From Kribbella rubisoli (GTDB lineage Bacteria > Actinomycetota > Actinomycetes > Propionibacteriales > Kribbellaceae): DNA of 64,000 nucleotides. The stretch covers positions 928,344 through 992,343 of the forward strand of contig NZ_SHKR01000013.1 of the NCBI RefSeq assembly GCF_004217145.1. Direction: 5' to 3'. Below, in pieces: positions 24,970 through 32,870 of the stretch. The notes beneath the pieces are model-generated. The model ran no database searches, was not told the origin of the DNA, and saw only the letters and a program-made list of their open reading frames with translations. The position numbers were made by a program, and so were the translations under genes. Within the stretch, counting starts at the first letter, position 1. Each line of letters opens with the position of its first letter.

Positions 24970-25032
24970 GAGCATCCGGCGATGAACCGCTGGGACTGAC
25001 TCCCCATGCTCCGTTACCGCGATCTTCTTTCC
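24969..25032 (-). ncRNA. Structured leader of the permuted tRNA transcript
   Basis: GGAGCAT/ATGCTCC (24969-24975 with 25006-25012) closes a junction containing two small hairpins (GGGA-CTGAC-TCCC at 24992-25004, and a CC.GCG/CGC.GG pairing at 24977-24990). It directly precedes the 3' half of the permuted tRNA. TACAGT at 25039-25044 on the minus strand could be the -10, putting the RNA start near 25032 and giving an RNA of about 180 nt that ends at the 24855 hairpin. Promoter and boundaries are inferred. Confidence 0.5.
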
Positions 25033-25051
25033 ACTTTTACTGTATCACCGA

Positions 25052-25083
25052 GGCGCCCCCAGCCACTGTTTGCTGAGGGCGCC
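25052..25083 (-). terminator. Terminator of the secreted propeller-like gene
   Basis: 12-bp stem (25052-25063 with 25072-25083) with one mismatch and an 8-nt loop, 13 nt after the stop on the minus strand. Confidence 0.65.
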
Positions 25084-25095
25084 TTCAGTTGGTGG

Positions 25096-26040
25096 CTACT
25101 CGCCGACGAGTTGGTCGTAGTACGAGGCCTCGCGGACGGTGTCGACGCCGTTGAAGACGACGTCGTGGATCGGGCCGTAGCCGGTCAGGGCGGTGGCTGC
25201 GCCGTTGGCCTTGCTCATGGCGTAGAGGGTGCCGGTCTGGGTGTTGTTGTCGACGCCGACGATCAGCAGACCGCCGCGGTTGCCGCAGTTCTCGACGACC
25301 AGCGACTCGAAGTTCTGCCAGCCGCCGGTGCGGATCCGCTTGAGGATCGGCTTGGTGGAGGCGGCGGTCGGGATCCGCACGGTCCACAGCGCGCCGGCCG
25401 TGGTCGTCATCAGCAGGGTGTCGTACGCCGCGTTCTCGCTGATAACGGTCATCGCCTTGAAGCCCTTGAAGCCCGGGAACGAGCCGTACGACTTGATGCC
25501 GGCGCCGACGATCGAGTACCGGTACAGGCTGCCGTTGCTGTTCAGGCCGTACAGGAACGAGTGCCGCGCGTTGTAGGTGTTGAGGTTCGACGTGGCGATC
25601 GTCTTGAAGCTCGTCCAGCCGCTGCCGACCTTCTTGAAGGTCGCAAGCGGGGCGCGGCCGTCCTCGTAGATATACGTCGTGTGCCGGTAGAGGTTCCCGC
25701 CCTGGAGCAGCAGGCCGTAGTAGTAGAACTGGGTGAGCGCGGCGTTCGACGCCAGGTACCACGATGCGTTGGCGCGGGTTCCGACGAACTTGAACGCGTC
25801 GTACTGCAACCCCTCCGCCGGCCGTCCGGCGATCACGTCGGCCTCCGACACGGTGCCTGCCGCGCCCGGGAAGGCGGTCGAGACCAAGCAGGCCGTGCCG
25901 GCTTTGGTGGTGTTCGTCTGCTTGGTCCGGTCGGACCACGGCTTCGAGCCGGTCGTGCCGGCGGTGGCCGGCGCGGACACGACGGACGCAGCGAGCAGGC
26001 CCATCCCTGCCATCGCGAGGGCGAGTCGTTGCAGTCTCAT
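25096..26040 (-). CDS. Secreted tachylectin-like repeat protein
   Basis: 314 aa with a signal peptide (1-27, ending TATAG) and ATG preceded by AGAGGAA. The mature part carries repeated Gly/Tyr/Trp motifs (GGNLYRHTTYIYEDG, GSGWTSFKTIATSN, NSNGSLYRYSIVG, TGGWQNFESLVV) that look like tachylectin/beta-propeller blades, a fold used for carbohydrate binding. Function unknown. The C-terminus YYDQLVGE recurs in the gene remnant at 23648, so this gene was once duplicated. A terminator follows at 25052-25083. Confidence 0.6.
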   Translation of the reverse strand: MRLQRLALAMAGMGLLAASVVSAPATAGTTGSKPWSDRTKQTNTTKAGTACLVSTAFPGAAGTVSEADVIAGRPAEGLQYDAFKFVGTRANASWYLASNAALTQFYYYGLLLQGGNLYRHTTYIYEDGRAPLATFKKVGSGWTSFKTIATSNLNTYNARHSFLYGLNSNGSLYRYSIVGAGIKSYGSFPGFKGFKAMTVISENAAYDTLLMTTTAGALWTVRIPTAASTKPILKRIRTGGWQNFESLVVENCGNRGGLLIVGVDNNTQTGTLYAMSKANGAATALTGYGPIHDVVFNGVDTVREASYYDQLVGE

Positions 26041-26160
26041 GGGCGGTTCCTCTTTCAGGAGAAGTCTTTCAGGTCACTCCTCGTCCAATCGCGCGGCCAG
26101 CACCCGGCGTTACATCGACAACTGGGCGTAACCAGATCGAGACATCCCTGGAAATAAACA

Positions 26161-26189
26161 GCCCTCGGCAACCGATGGTTGCCGAGGGC
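26161..26189 (-). terminator. Terminator of phoU
   Basis: GCCCTCGGCAACC / GGTTGCCGAGGGC, 13-bp stem with GAT loop, followed on the minus strand by TGTTTATTT. The stem is the same as that at 23605-23634. Confidence 0.85.
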
Positions 26190-26206
26190 TACGGAAAGTC
26201 GGAGGG

Positions 26207-26914
26207 TCAGTTGCCGTTCGGGTTCGGAGTGGAGGCTCCGGCGCCGGAGCCGGCTGCGGTGCCGCCGATGGCTACCGGGAGTTCGCCGGTGACCAGGTAG
26301 ACGACGCGGCGGGCCATGGCTACCGCGTGGTCCGAGATGCGCTCGTAGTAGCGGCTGAGGAGAGCCATGTCGACGGCCACCTCGACGCCGTGCGGCCAGG
26401 CGTTGTCCATCATCAGGCGGAACTGGTTGGAGCGGAGCTTGTCCATCTCGTCGTCGCTGGCCTCGAGCTTGCCGGCGGCCTCGACGTCGCGGGACGCGAT
26501 CACGTCACCGGCCGCGTCGACCATCTTGCCGGCGACCGAGCCCATCGACTCGATCACGTCGTGCAGCTCGGTGGGGATCGCGGGAGCCGGGTAGCGCATC
26601 CGGGCGATCTTCGAGACATGTGCGGCCAGGTCGCCCATCCGCTCCAGGTCGGCGACCATGCGCAGCGCGGCGACGAGCATCCGCAGCTCGTTGGCGACCG
26701 GCGACTGCCGGGCCATCAGCTCGAAGACCTTCTCCTCCACGCCTTCACCGGCGGCGTCGAGCTGGATGTCGGCCGCGATGACCTCTTCCGCCCGGCGGAT
26801 GTCGGCCTCCAGCAGCGCTGAGGTCGACCGGCGTACGGCGGTGGACACCGTCCGCGTCATCCGTTCCAGTTCGGCGAGGATGTCGTCGAGCTGTTCGTGG
26901 TAGGTGTCGCGCAT
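26207..26914 (-). CDS. phoU: PhoU family phosphate-signalling regulator
   Basis: 235 aa from ATG 26914, the family start; upstream in-frame sequence to 26989 is not conserved. Two PhoU helical repeats with MRDTYHEQLDDILAELERM, MVADLERMGDLAAHVSKIA (repeat 1) and LLSRYYERISDHAVAMARRV (repeat 2). It links phosphate transport to the SenX3-RegX3 two-component system divergently encoded next door, repressing it when phosphate is ample. A Gly/Ala-rich tail (GGTAAGSGAGAS) is specific to this protein. A PHO box oriented towards phoU lies upstream. Confidence 0.94.
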   Translation of the reverse strand: MRDTYHEQLDDILAELERMTRTVSTAVRRSTSALLEADIRRAEEVIAADIQLDAAGEGVEEKVFELMARQSPVANELRMLVAALRMVADLERMGDLAAHVSKIARMRYPAPAIPTELHDVIESMGSVAGKMVDAAGDVIASRDVEAAGKLEASDDEMDKLRSNQFRLMMDNAWPHGVEVAVDMALLSRYYERISDHAVAMARRVVYLVTGELPVAIGGTAAGSGAGASTPNPNGN

Positions 26915-27031
26915 TGTGTTCGAATCCGATCTGTGGTGTCCGATACCGCCGTGGGCGAGGCCGGCGGCACACGCCGGGTACCCGCCCACCAGGTGACCGT
27001 ATGCCGTCGAGGTTGCCGGACGGCGACGAGT

Positions 27032-27049
27032 GGTGAACGACCGATGAAC
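27032..27049 (-). promoter_or_regulatory. PHO box in the phoU/senX3 intergenic region
   Basis: On the minus strand GTTCATC-GGTC-GTTCACC: two direct 7-bp units 11 bp apart, matching the known actinobacterial PHO-box layout (GTTCACC repeats at 11-bp spacing). It points towards phoU and lies 118-135 bp upstream of its start; RegX3/PhoP-type binding is the expected role. Confidence 0.75.
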
Positions 27050-27122
27050 AGTTAGGTCGTGTCCCGGTCATCCGGTGCTCATTCGGTCTTTCCCTGCTGG
27101 TTGCCCGCGTAGCATCGTTGCC

Positions 27123-28340
27123 GTGGACCCCACGCTGGCTGCGGTGCTGGGCGGCGTCATCGGCGCGGCCCTGGCCCTGCTTTCGCTCGGTGCGATGATG
27201 CTTTCCGAGCGGGCCCAGCGCAAGATCCCGGAGACCTCGGACCCGATCGTCCCGGCCGGAGTCGCCACGGTTCTCTCGGTACTGCGGTCCTCCGCGGTCG
27301 TGATGGGCCCCGAGGATCAGGTGCTGCAGGCCAGTGCCCCGGCGCACGTGCTCGGCATCGTCCGCGGTGAGCGGCTGGTGGTCGACGACATCCTGACCAT
27401 GGTCCGCCAGGTCCGGCGCGACGGCGAGATCCGCCAGCAGGACCTGGAGATCGTCCGCGGCCGGCTCGGCGCCACGCAGTACGTCAGCGCCCGGGTGGCG
27501 CCGTTGGGCAGCCAACTGGTGCTGGTGCTGGTCGAGGACCGGACCCGGGAGCGCCGGCTGGATGCGATCCGGCGGGACTTCACCGTCAACGTCAGCCACG
27601 AGCTCAAGACCCCCGTCGGCGCGCTGATCCTGCTCGCCGACGCGGTCTCGGAGGCCTCCGACGACCCGGAGGCGGTGCAGCGGTTCTCGGACCGGATGCG
27701 GATCGAGGCCTCCCGGCTGAGCCGCCTGGTCAAGGAGATCATCGAGCTGTCCCGGTTGCAGGGGGACGACCCGCTGGAGAACCCCGGCCCGGTCGACGTC
27801 AACTCGATCATCGAGACCGCGGTGGACCGGTGCCGGATCGACGCCGACGACCGCGACATCAAGATCGTGGTGAAGACCGAGCCCCACCTCGAGGTGATGG
27901 GCAGCGAGGACCAGCTCGCGATGGCGATCGGCAACCTGGTCGAGAACGCCATCAACTACAGCCCGGACGGCACCCGGGTCGCGGTCGCCGCGCACCCGAT
28001 CGGCGACCTCGTCGAGCTGACCGTGTCCGACCAGGGCGTCGGCATCCCGAGCAGTGACCTGGAGCGGGTCTTCGAGCGGTTCTACCGGGTCGACCGGGCC
28101 CGCAGCCGCGAGACCGGCGGCACCGGGCTCGGCCTGTCGATCGTCAAGCACATCGCTTCCATCCATGGTGGCGACGTCCGGGTGTGGAGCGTCGAAGGCC
28201 AGGGCTCCACCTTCACCGTGAGACTCCCGCTGCGGCTCGAACCCGCGCCGGGCCAGACCGACTCCTCCAGCCAGGAAGAGCCGGCCGTTCCCCTGACGCC
28301 TACCCCGTCAGGTCAGATCGCAAAGGAGACAGCTTCGTGA
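27123..28340 (+). CDS. senX3: SenX3-type sensor histidine kinase
   Basis: 405 aa from GTG 27123, 7 nt after TAGCAT (27110-27115); the upstream in-frame ATG at 27075 would put the promoter inside the coding region. One N-terminal membrane helix (about 5-28), a PAS-like region, then VNVSHELKTPVGAL (H159), N-box (NLVENAINY), DQGVGIP and GTGLGLSIVKH. Phosphate-responsive kinase that phosphorylates RegX3. Its stop overlaps the regX3 start (GTGA). Synteny with mshA-gpmA supports the identification. Confidence 0.94.
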   Translation: MDPTLAAVLGGVIGAALALLSLGAMMLSERAQRKIPETSDPIVPAGVATVLSVLRSSAVVMGPEDQVLQASAPAHVLGIVRGERLVVDDILTMVRQVRRDGEIRQQDLEIVRGRLGATQYVSARVAPLGSQLVLVLVEDRTRERRLDAIRRDFTVNVSHELKTPVGALILLADAVSEASDDPEAVQRFSDRMRIEASRLSRLVKEIIELSRLQGDDPLENPGPVDVNSIIETAVDRCRIDADDRDIKIVVKTEPHLEVMGSEDQLAMAIGNLVENAINYSPDGTRVAVAAHPIGDLVELTVSDQGVGIPSSDLERVFERFYRVDRARSRETGGTGLGLSIVKHIASIHGGDVRVWSVEGQGSTFTVRLPLRLEPAPGQTDSSSQEEPAVPLTPTPSGQIAKETAS

Positions 28341-29014
28341 CCCGAGTGCTGGTCGTCGAAGACGAAGAGAGCTACAGCGACGCGCTGTCGTACGTGCTGC
28401 GCAAGGAAGGGTTCGAGGTCGCCGTCGCGGAGACCGGACCCGATGCGCTGGACGAGTACGACCGCGCCGGTGCGGACATCGTCCTGCTCGACCTGATGCT
28501 GCCGGGTCTGTCCGGCACGGAGGTCTGCCGGGCGCTGCGCAGCCGGGGCAACGTCCCGGTGATCATCGTGAGCGCCAAGGACACCGAGGTCGACAAGGTC
28601 GTCGGGCTCGAGCTGGGCGCGGACGACTACGTGACCAAGCCCTACAGCCCGCGCGAGCTGCTCGCCCGGGTGCGCGCCGTACTGCGTCGCGGGCAGGACG
28701 TCGAGCTGCTGCCGGACACGCTCGAGGCGGGTCCGGTCCGGATGGACGTCGAACGGCACGTGGTGACGGTGTCCGGGACCGAGATCCGGCTGCCGCTGAA
28801 GGAGTTCGAGCTGCTCGAGATGCTGCTGCGGAACACCGGCCGGGTGCTCACCCGCGGTCAGCTGATCGACCGGATCTGGGGCGCCGACTACGTGGGCGAC
28901 ACCAAGACCCTGGACGTGCACGTGAAGCGGCTGCGCTCCAAGCTCGAGAAGGACCCGTCGAACCCGGCCCATCTGGTCACGGTGCGCGGGCTCGGCTACA
29001 AGTTCGAGTCCTGA
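28337..29014 (+). CDS. regX3: RegX3-type response regulator (OmpR family)
   Basis: 225 aa, GTG 28337 with AAAGGAGA upstream, overlapping the senX3 stop by 4 bp. Receiver with EDE (9-11), D52 (LLDLMLPG), and VTKPYSP; C-terminal winged helix with LKEFELLEMLLRN and TKTLDVHVKRLRSKLE. It activates phosphate-starvation genes by binding PHO boxes such as that at 27032. Confidence 0.95.
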   Translation: MTRVLVVEDEESYSDALSYVLRKEGFEVAVAETGPDALDEYDRAGADIVLLDLMLPGLSGTEVCRALRSRGNVPVIIVSAKDTEVDKVVGLELGADDYVTKPYSPRELLARVRAVLRRGQDVELLPDTLEAGPVRMDVERHVVTVSGTEIRLPLKEFELLEMLLRNTGRVLTRGQLIDRIWGADYVGDTKTLDVHVKRLRSKLEKDPSNPAHLVTVRGLGYKFES

Positions 29015-29048
29015 GTCACACCCCCGCGGGTCGCAACGGCCCAGGGGG

Positions 29049-29067
29049 TTAGCTTAGGCTCTCCTTA
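29049..29067 (+). promoter_or_regulatory. Iron box (DtxR/IdeR/DmdR)
   Basis: TTAGCTTAGGCTCTCCTTA matches the 19-bp actinobacterial iron-box consensus at 15 of 19 positions by eye, 31 bp upstream of the siderophore-binding protein ATG. Confidence 0.75.
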
Positions 29068-29097
29068 GTTGAGGCAATTGGTCTAAGGAGAGTCACC

Positions 29098-30135
29098 ATG
29101 TCCTGGTCCCGTACCAAGGTCGGCCGAGTCGTCAGTGCGGTCACCACCGTGCTGCTCGCCACGACCACGCTGGCCGCTTGCGGCAGCGACGGCGACAAGC
29201 AGGCCGGCACATCGGCCGGTACGGCTGATTCGGCACAGTCCGGGTTCCCGGTCACGCTGAAGAACACGTTCGGCGATACCATTATCACCAAGAAGCCGGA
29301 GCGGATCGTCACGCTCGGCTGGAACGCGCAGGACGTCGTCTACGCGCTGGGCGAGACCCCGGTCGGGATGCCGAAGGTCACTTACGGGCCGACCCCTGAG
29401 GGCGTCACCGCGTGGGACGCGGACAAGTTCGACAAGTCCAAGACGACGCTGCTCGACACCGGGGACAAGTACCCGTTCGAGAAGATCGCGGCGCTCAAGC
29501 CCGACGTCATCCTGGCGCCGTACGAGGGGTTCGACGCGGCGACGTACAAGACGCTGAGCGGGATCGCGCCGACCGTCGCGTACCCGGGGGCGCCGTGGCA
29601 GACCACCTGGCAGGACCAGACGCTGCTGGTCGGTGAGGCGCTCGGCAAGAAGGCCGACGCGGAGAAGCTGATCACCGGCATCGAGGACAAGATCAAGCAG
29701 GTCGCCGCCGAGCACCCGGAGTTCAAGGACAAGACGATCACGGTCGGCTCGTTCGGCCCGGAGAACTACATCTACATGCCGGGCGACCCGCGGGTGCAGA
29801 TCCTGAACGAGATGGGCTTCAAGAACGCGCCGGGTGTCGAGGCGCTGGAGAAGACCAACACCAAGAAGGAGTTCTCGCTCACGATCAGCAAGGAGAAGGT
29901 CGCGGATGTCGACTCCGACGTGCTGATCGCGTATGTCGACGGGATCGGGACGCAGAAGTTCCTGTCCGACCCGGTCTACTCGTCGCTGCAGGCGGTCAAG
30001 AGCGGCGGGGCGTACGCGCTGCAGGACCAGCAGGTGATCTCCGGGATGAGCGCGGTCAGCGTCCTGAGCGTCCCGTGGGTGCTGGACAAGATGCTGCCGG
30101 GCCTCTCGAAGGCAGCCTCAGCCAGCAAGAACTGA
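29098..30135 (+). CDS. Iron-siderophore ABC transporter binding lipoprotein
   Basis: 345 aa. Lipoprotein signal with lipobox LAAC (C28), then a FecB/TroA-type periplasmic-binding fold: PERIVTLGWNAQDVVYALG, IAALKPDVILAPYEGF, YPGAPWQTTWQDQTLLVGEALGK (the last over 20 in the protein, key residues Trp and Gln). It would capture a ferric siderophore outside the membrane for an ABC importer whose permease and ATPase genes are not next to it. AAGGAGAG precedes the ATG. The iron box upstream means expression rises when iron is scarce. Confidence 0.88.
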   Translation: MSWSRTKVGRVVSAVTTVLLATTTLAACGSDGDKQAGTSAGTADSAQSGFPVTLKNTFGDTIITKKPERIVTLGWNAQDVVYALGETPVGMPKVTYGPTPEGVTAWDADKFDKSKTTLLDTGDKYPFEKIAALKPDVILAPYEGFDAATYKTLSGIAPTVAYPGAPWQTTWQDQTLLVGEALGKKADAEKLITGIEDKIKQVAAEHPEFKDKTITVGSFGPENYIYMPGDPRVQILNEMGFKNAPGVEALEKTNTKKEFSLTISKEKVADVDSDVLIAYVDGIGTQKFLSDPVYSSLQAVKSGGAYALQDQQVISGMSAVSVLSVPWVLDKMLPGLSKAASASKN

Positions 30136-30167
30136 CCGCCGTACGCCGCCGACCGAGCACGTCCAGC

Positions 30168-30250
30168 TGAGGGGTTGACCCCTCAGATAGACGGTTGCCC
30201 CCCGAGAATCTCGGGGGGCAACCGTCCGTTCGAGGGGTTGACCCCTCAGA
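30168..30250. terminator. Composite terminator between convergent lipoprotein genes
   Basis: A perfect 16-bp stem (30190-30205 with 30211-30226, loop GAATC) flanked by two near-identical short hairpins, GAGGGGTTGACCCTCAG at 30170-30186 and GAGGGGTTGACCCCTCAG at 30232-30249. The arrangement is almost symmetrical and can stop transcription from both sides. Confidence 0.8.
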
Positions 30251-30262
30251 CGTTCCAGGCGG

Positions 30263-30910
30263 CTACTGGTCCGAGTTCGGGGACGGGGAGTAGTGGTCGT
30301 CGGTGAGGACCGGGATGTATGACGAGACCGGCGCCGCGTTGCCGAACGTGATCGTCACGTTGACCATCTGGCCCGGCTTCGCGCCGGTGACGATGATCGC
30401 CGGACCGGCGTCCTCCGCGCCCGGGGTCGGGGCCGACGGGGTGTCGGTCGGCGCCGCGGACGGGGTCTCGGACGGGGTCGCGCTCGGCGTGGCCCCGGCT
30501 TCGGCGATCGGCGGGGTGTCGGCGCCCGGCAGGCGGAGCGCGGTGTGCGGCGCCAGGTCGATCGGCTGGGTCAGGCCCTCGAACTTGACGTCGGTCGGCT
30601 GGTCGGCGCCCGCCTGGCCGTCCTGCGTCCCGGCCGGCGCCTGCGCGATACTGACCAGTGTGTCCGCCTCGTCACCGTCGTTGACGATCACGCTGTGCAG
30701 TTCGCCCCTGCCGTCGGCATCGGCCAGCACCAGCATGTTGCGCACCTTGAGCTGGCCGGAGTCGAAGTTCGTGCCCTCGGCGGCCTGGTACGGCTGCAGG
30801 GTCGGCGCATCGAAGCTCGCGCTGCACGCCGCCAGCGCGATACTGAGAGTGGCGGCGGCACTCGCCAGCGCAGTACGCCGGGCGAACCGCGAGGACAACG
30901 TGATCGGCAC
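30263..30910 (-). CDS. Lipoprotein of unknown function
   Basis: 215 aa from GTG 30910, supported by AGAGGG upstream and by a proper signal: basic N-terminus (SRFARR), hydrophobic core and lipobox LAAC (C29). The mature part has a beta-rich domain (LKVRNMLVLADADGRGELHSV type strands), then a Thr/Pro/Ser linker (PSATPSETPSAAPTDTPSAP) and a final beta segment. Upstream in-frame sequence to 31183 overlaps the carD promoter and is rejected. Divergent from carD, a placement common in actinobacteria. Confidence 0.75.
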   Translation of the reverse strand: MPITLSSRFARRTALASAAATLSIALAACSASFDAPTLQPYQAAEGTNFDSGQLKVRNMLVLADADGRGELHSVIVNDGDEADTLVSIAQAPAGTQDGQAGADQPTDVKFEGLTQPIDLAPHTALRLPGADTPPIAEAGATPSATPSETPSAAPTDTPSAPTPGAEDAGPAIIVTGAKPGQMVNVTITFGNAAPVSSYIPVLTDDHYSPSPNSDQ

Positions 30911-31185
30911 TGGAATCCCTCTCGTGCAAGCTAATTCGACACTGTCTAGGACAGTTCGTGTTGCCGTCAGGCGGCCGCCTCCGGCGCCCCAAAGCGTAGC
31001 CCTCGGGCTCCCCGGGCCTGACGGCGGGATGCCCCCGGAGGGGGCGGTAGGCAACAGGTCGCGCGCGTACGAGGCACGCACTCGAGCGTTTGTCAAGGCG
31101 AGAAGTGGCCCCTGACCAGCGCAAACGCCAGAACCGGACCACCGGCTGCGTGGTAGGATAGATCTTGGAAAGGGGCACTTCACAC

Positions 31186-31671
31186 ATGACTTTCACAGTC
31201 GGCGAGACGGTTGTTTACCCCAATCACGGAGCGGCCGTCATCGAGGACATCGAGACCCGTCAGATCAAAGGTGAGGACAAGACCTATCTGGTCTTGAGGA
31301 TCGTCGCTCAGAACGACCTGGTCGTCCGGGTCCCCGCGTGCAACCTCGATCTTGTCGGCGTGCGTGACGTCGTGGATCAGGCCGGCCTGGAGCGCGTCTT
31401 CGACGTGCTGCGTGCACCGCACACGGAGGAGCCGACCAACTGGTCGCGTCGTTACAAGGCGAACCTGGAGAAGCTGCACTCCGGTGACGTGCTGAAGGTG
31501 GCAGAGGTCGTCCGCGACCTGTGGCGCCGTGAGCGTGACCGCGGTCTGTCCGCCGGTGAGAAGCGGATGCTGGCGAAGGCTCGCCAGATCCTGGTCTCCG
31601 AGCTGGCCCTGGCCGAGCACACCAACGAGGACAAGGCCGAGGCCATCCTCGACGAGGTCCTCGCCTCCTAA
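31186..31671 (+). CDS. carD: CarD-family RNA polymerase regulator
   Basis: 161 aa, ATG 31186 with GGAAAGGGG 10 nt upstream; TAGGAT at 31154-31159 is the probable -10. N-terminal RNAP-interacting Tudor-like domain (FTVGETVVYPNHGAAVIEDI) and C-terminal helical DNA-binding domain (RRYKANLEKLHSGDVLKV, SAGEKRMLAKARQIL). CarD binds the RNAP beta subunit and stabilises the open complex at rRNA and other promoters; essential in mycobacteria. carD-ispD-ispF order is conserved in the phylum. Confidence 0.95.
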   Translation: MTFTVGETVVYPNHGAAVIEDIETRQIKGEDKTYLVLRIVAQNDLVVRVPACNLDLVGVRDVVDQAGLERVFDVLRAPHTEEPTNWSRRYKANLEKLHSGDVLKVAEVVRDLWRRERDRGLSAGEKRMLAKARQILVSELALAEHTNEDKAEAILDEVLAS

Positions 31672-31704
31672 GACTGTTGACTCAGTCTGAAGCTGCAGTT
31701 CTGA

Positions 31705-32403
31705 ATGACTAGCGCGGTCGTGATTCCCGCGGCCGGGTTAGGGCTGCGGCTCGGTGGAGAGACACCGAAGGCATTTCGAGAGGTCGGTGGCGATTCGCTG
31801 CTGGTCCACGCGGTGCGTGGGCTGAAGGCAGCGACCGCCGCCGACCTCAGCTGTTTCGTGGTCGCCGTACCGCCGGGTGCCGAGGAGAGTGTCTCCAAGG
31901 AGCTCGAGCCGTACGTCGGGGACGCGAAGCTGATCGTCGTCGCCGGTGGCGCGGAGCGACCCGATTCGGTCCGGGCCGCCCTGGACGTGGTCCCGGTCGA
32001 CGGGATCGACTGCATCCTGGTGCATGACGCGGCGCGGGCGTTCGTTCCGGCCGACGCGATCGAGCGGGTGGTCGCGGCGGTGCGAGCCGGCGCGGAAGCC
32101 GTCGTACCGGTGGTGCCGGTGACGGACACGATCAAGCGGGTCGGGCCGACCGGCGAGGTCGTCGACACGCCCGATCGGTCGACATTGGTTGCCGTCCAGA
32201 CCCCGCAGGGGTTCGCCCCCGAGGTACTGCGTCGCGCGCACGCCGCCGGCGCTGATGCCGGCGTGACCGATGACGCGATGATGTGCGAGCGGCTCGGGGT
32301 GACTGTGCAGACGGTCGAAGGATCGCCGGATGCGTTCAAGGTGACCCGCCCGCAGGACCTGCTGCTGGCCGAGGCCTTGCTGGCGGAGAGGCGGCTCAGG
32401 TGA
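31705..32403 (+). CDS. ispD: 2-C-methyl-D-erythritol 4-phosphate cytidylyltransferase
   Basis: 232 aa. VIPAAGLGLRLGGETPKAF (residues 4-22) is the nucleotide-binding signature; VLVHDAARAFVPADAI type motif (here CILVHDAARAFVP) and VAVQTPQGF are intact. Third step of the non-mevalonate isoprenoid pathway: CTP + MEP to CDP-ME. Its stop overlaps the ispF start in GTGA, so both are translationally coupled. Confidence 0.95.
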   Translation: MTSAVVIPAAGLGLRLGGETPKAFREVGGDSLLVHAVRGLKAATAADLSCFVVAVPPGAEESVSKELEPYVGDAKLIVVAGGAERPDSVRAALDVVPVDGIDCILVHDAARAFVPADAIERVVAAVRAGAEAVVPVVPVTDTIKRVGPTGEVVDTPDRSTLVAVQTPQGFAPEVLRRAHAAGADAGVTDDAMMCERLGVTVQTVEGSPDAFKVTRPQDLLLAEALLAERRLR

Positions 32404-32870
32404 AGATCCCGCGAGTCGGCAACGGTATCGACGTACATCCGTTGGAGGACGGCCGCCCGATGTGGCTGGCCGGTCTGCACTGGCCGGACGAGCCTGCCGG
32501 GCTGTCAGGTCATTCGGACGGCGACGCAGCCGCACATGCCATCTGTACTGCGTTGCTCACGGCAGCGAAGCTGGGCGACCTGGGATCGAACTTCGGCACC
32601 GCCGAGCCCGAGTGGGCCGGTGCGGCCGGCGTCGCGCTGGTCGCGGAGGCCGCACGCCGGGTGCGGGCGGCCGGGTTCGAGATCGGGAACGTCGCGGTGC
32701 AGATCGTCTGCAACCGCCCCCGGATCGGCACCCGCCGCGAGGAAGCCGAGAAGGTGCTGTCGGCTGCCTGCGACGGTGAGGTGTCGGTGAGCGCGGCAAC
32801 CACAGACGGCCTCGGCTTCCCAGGCCGAGCCGAAGGCATCGTGGCCATCGCCACCGCTCTCATCTACTGA
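32400..32870 (+). CDS. ispF: 2-C-methyl-D-erythritol 2,4-cyclodiphosphate synthase
   Basis: 156 aa, GTG 32400. Metal ligands in NGIDVHPL (D and H near residues 10-12) and LSGHSDGDAAAHAICTALL, plus LGDLGSNFG and ATTDGLGFPGR, define IspF, which cyclises CDP-ME 2-phosphate. Its 3' end overlaps the convergent hydrolase gene by 11 bp. Confidence 0.95.
   Translation: MKIPRVGNGIDVHPLEDGRPMWLAGLHWPDEPAGLSGHSDGDAAAHAICTALLTAAKLGDLGSNFGTAEPEWAGAAGVALVAEAARRVRAAGFEIGNVAVQIVCNRPRIGTRREEAEKVLSAACDGEVSVSAATTDGLGFPGRAEGIVAIATALIY

Noticed and set aside
24855..25032. A conventional tRNA gene or tRNA pseudogene on either strand
   Set aside because: T-loop orientation fixes the minus strand, and there the T arm precedes the D arm. 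No normal-order folding gives the D, anticodon and T arms; only the permuted order does.
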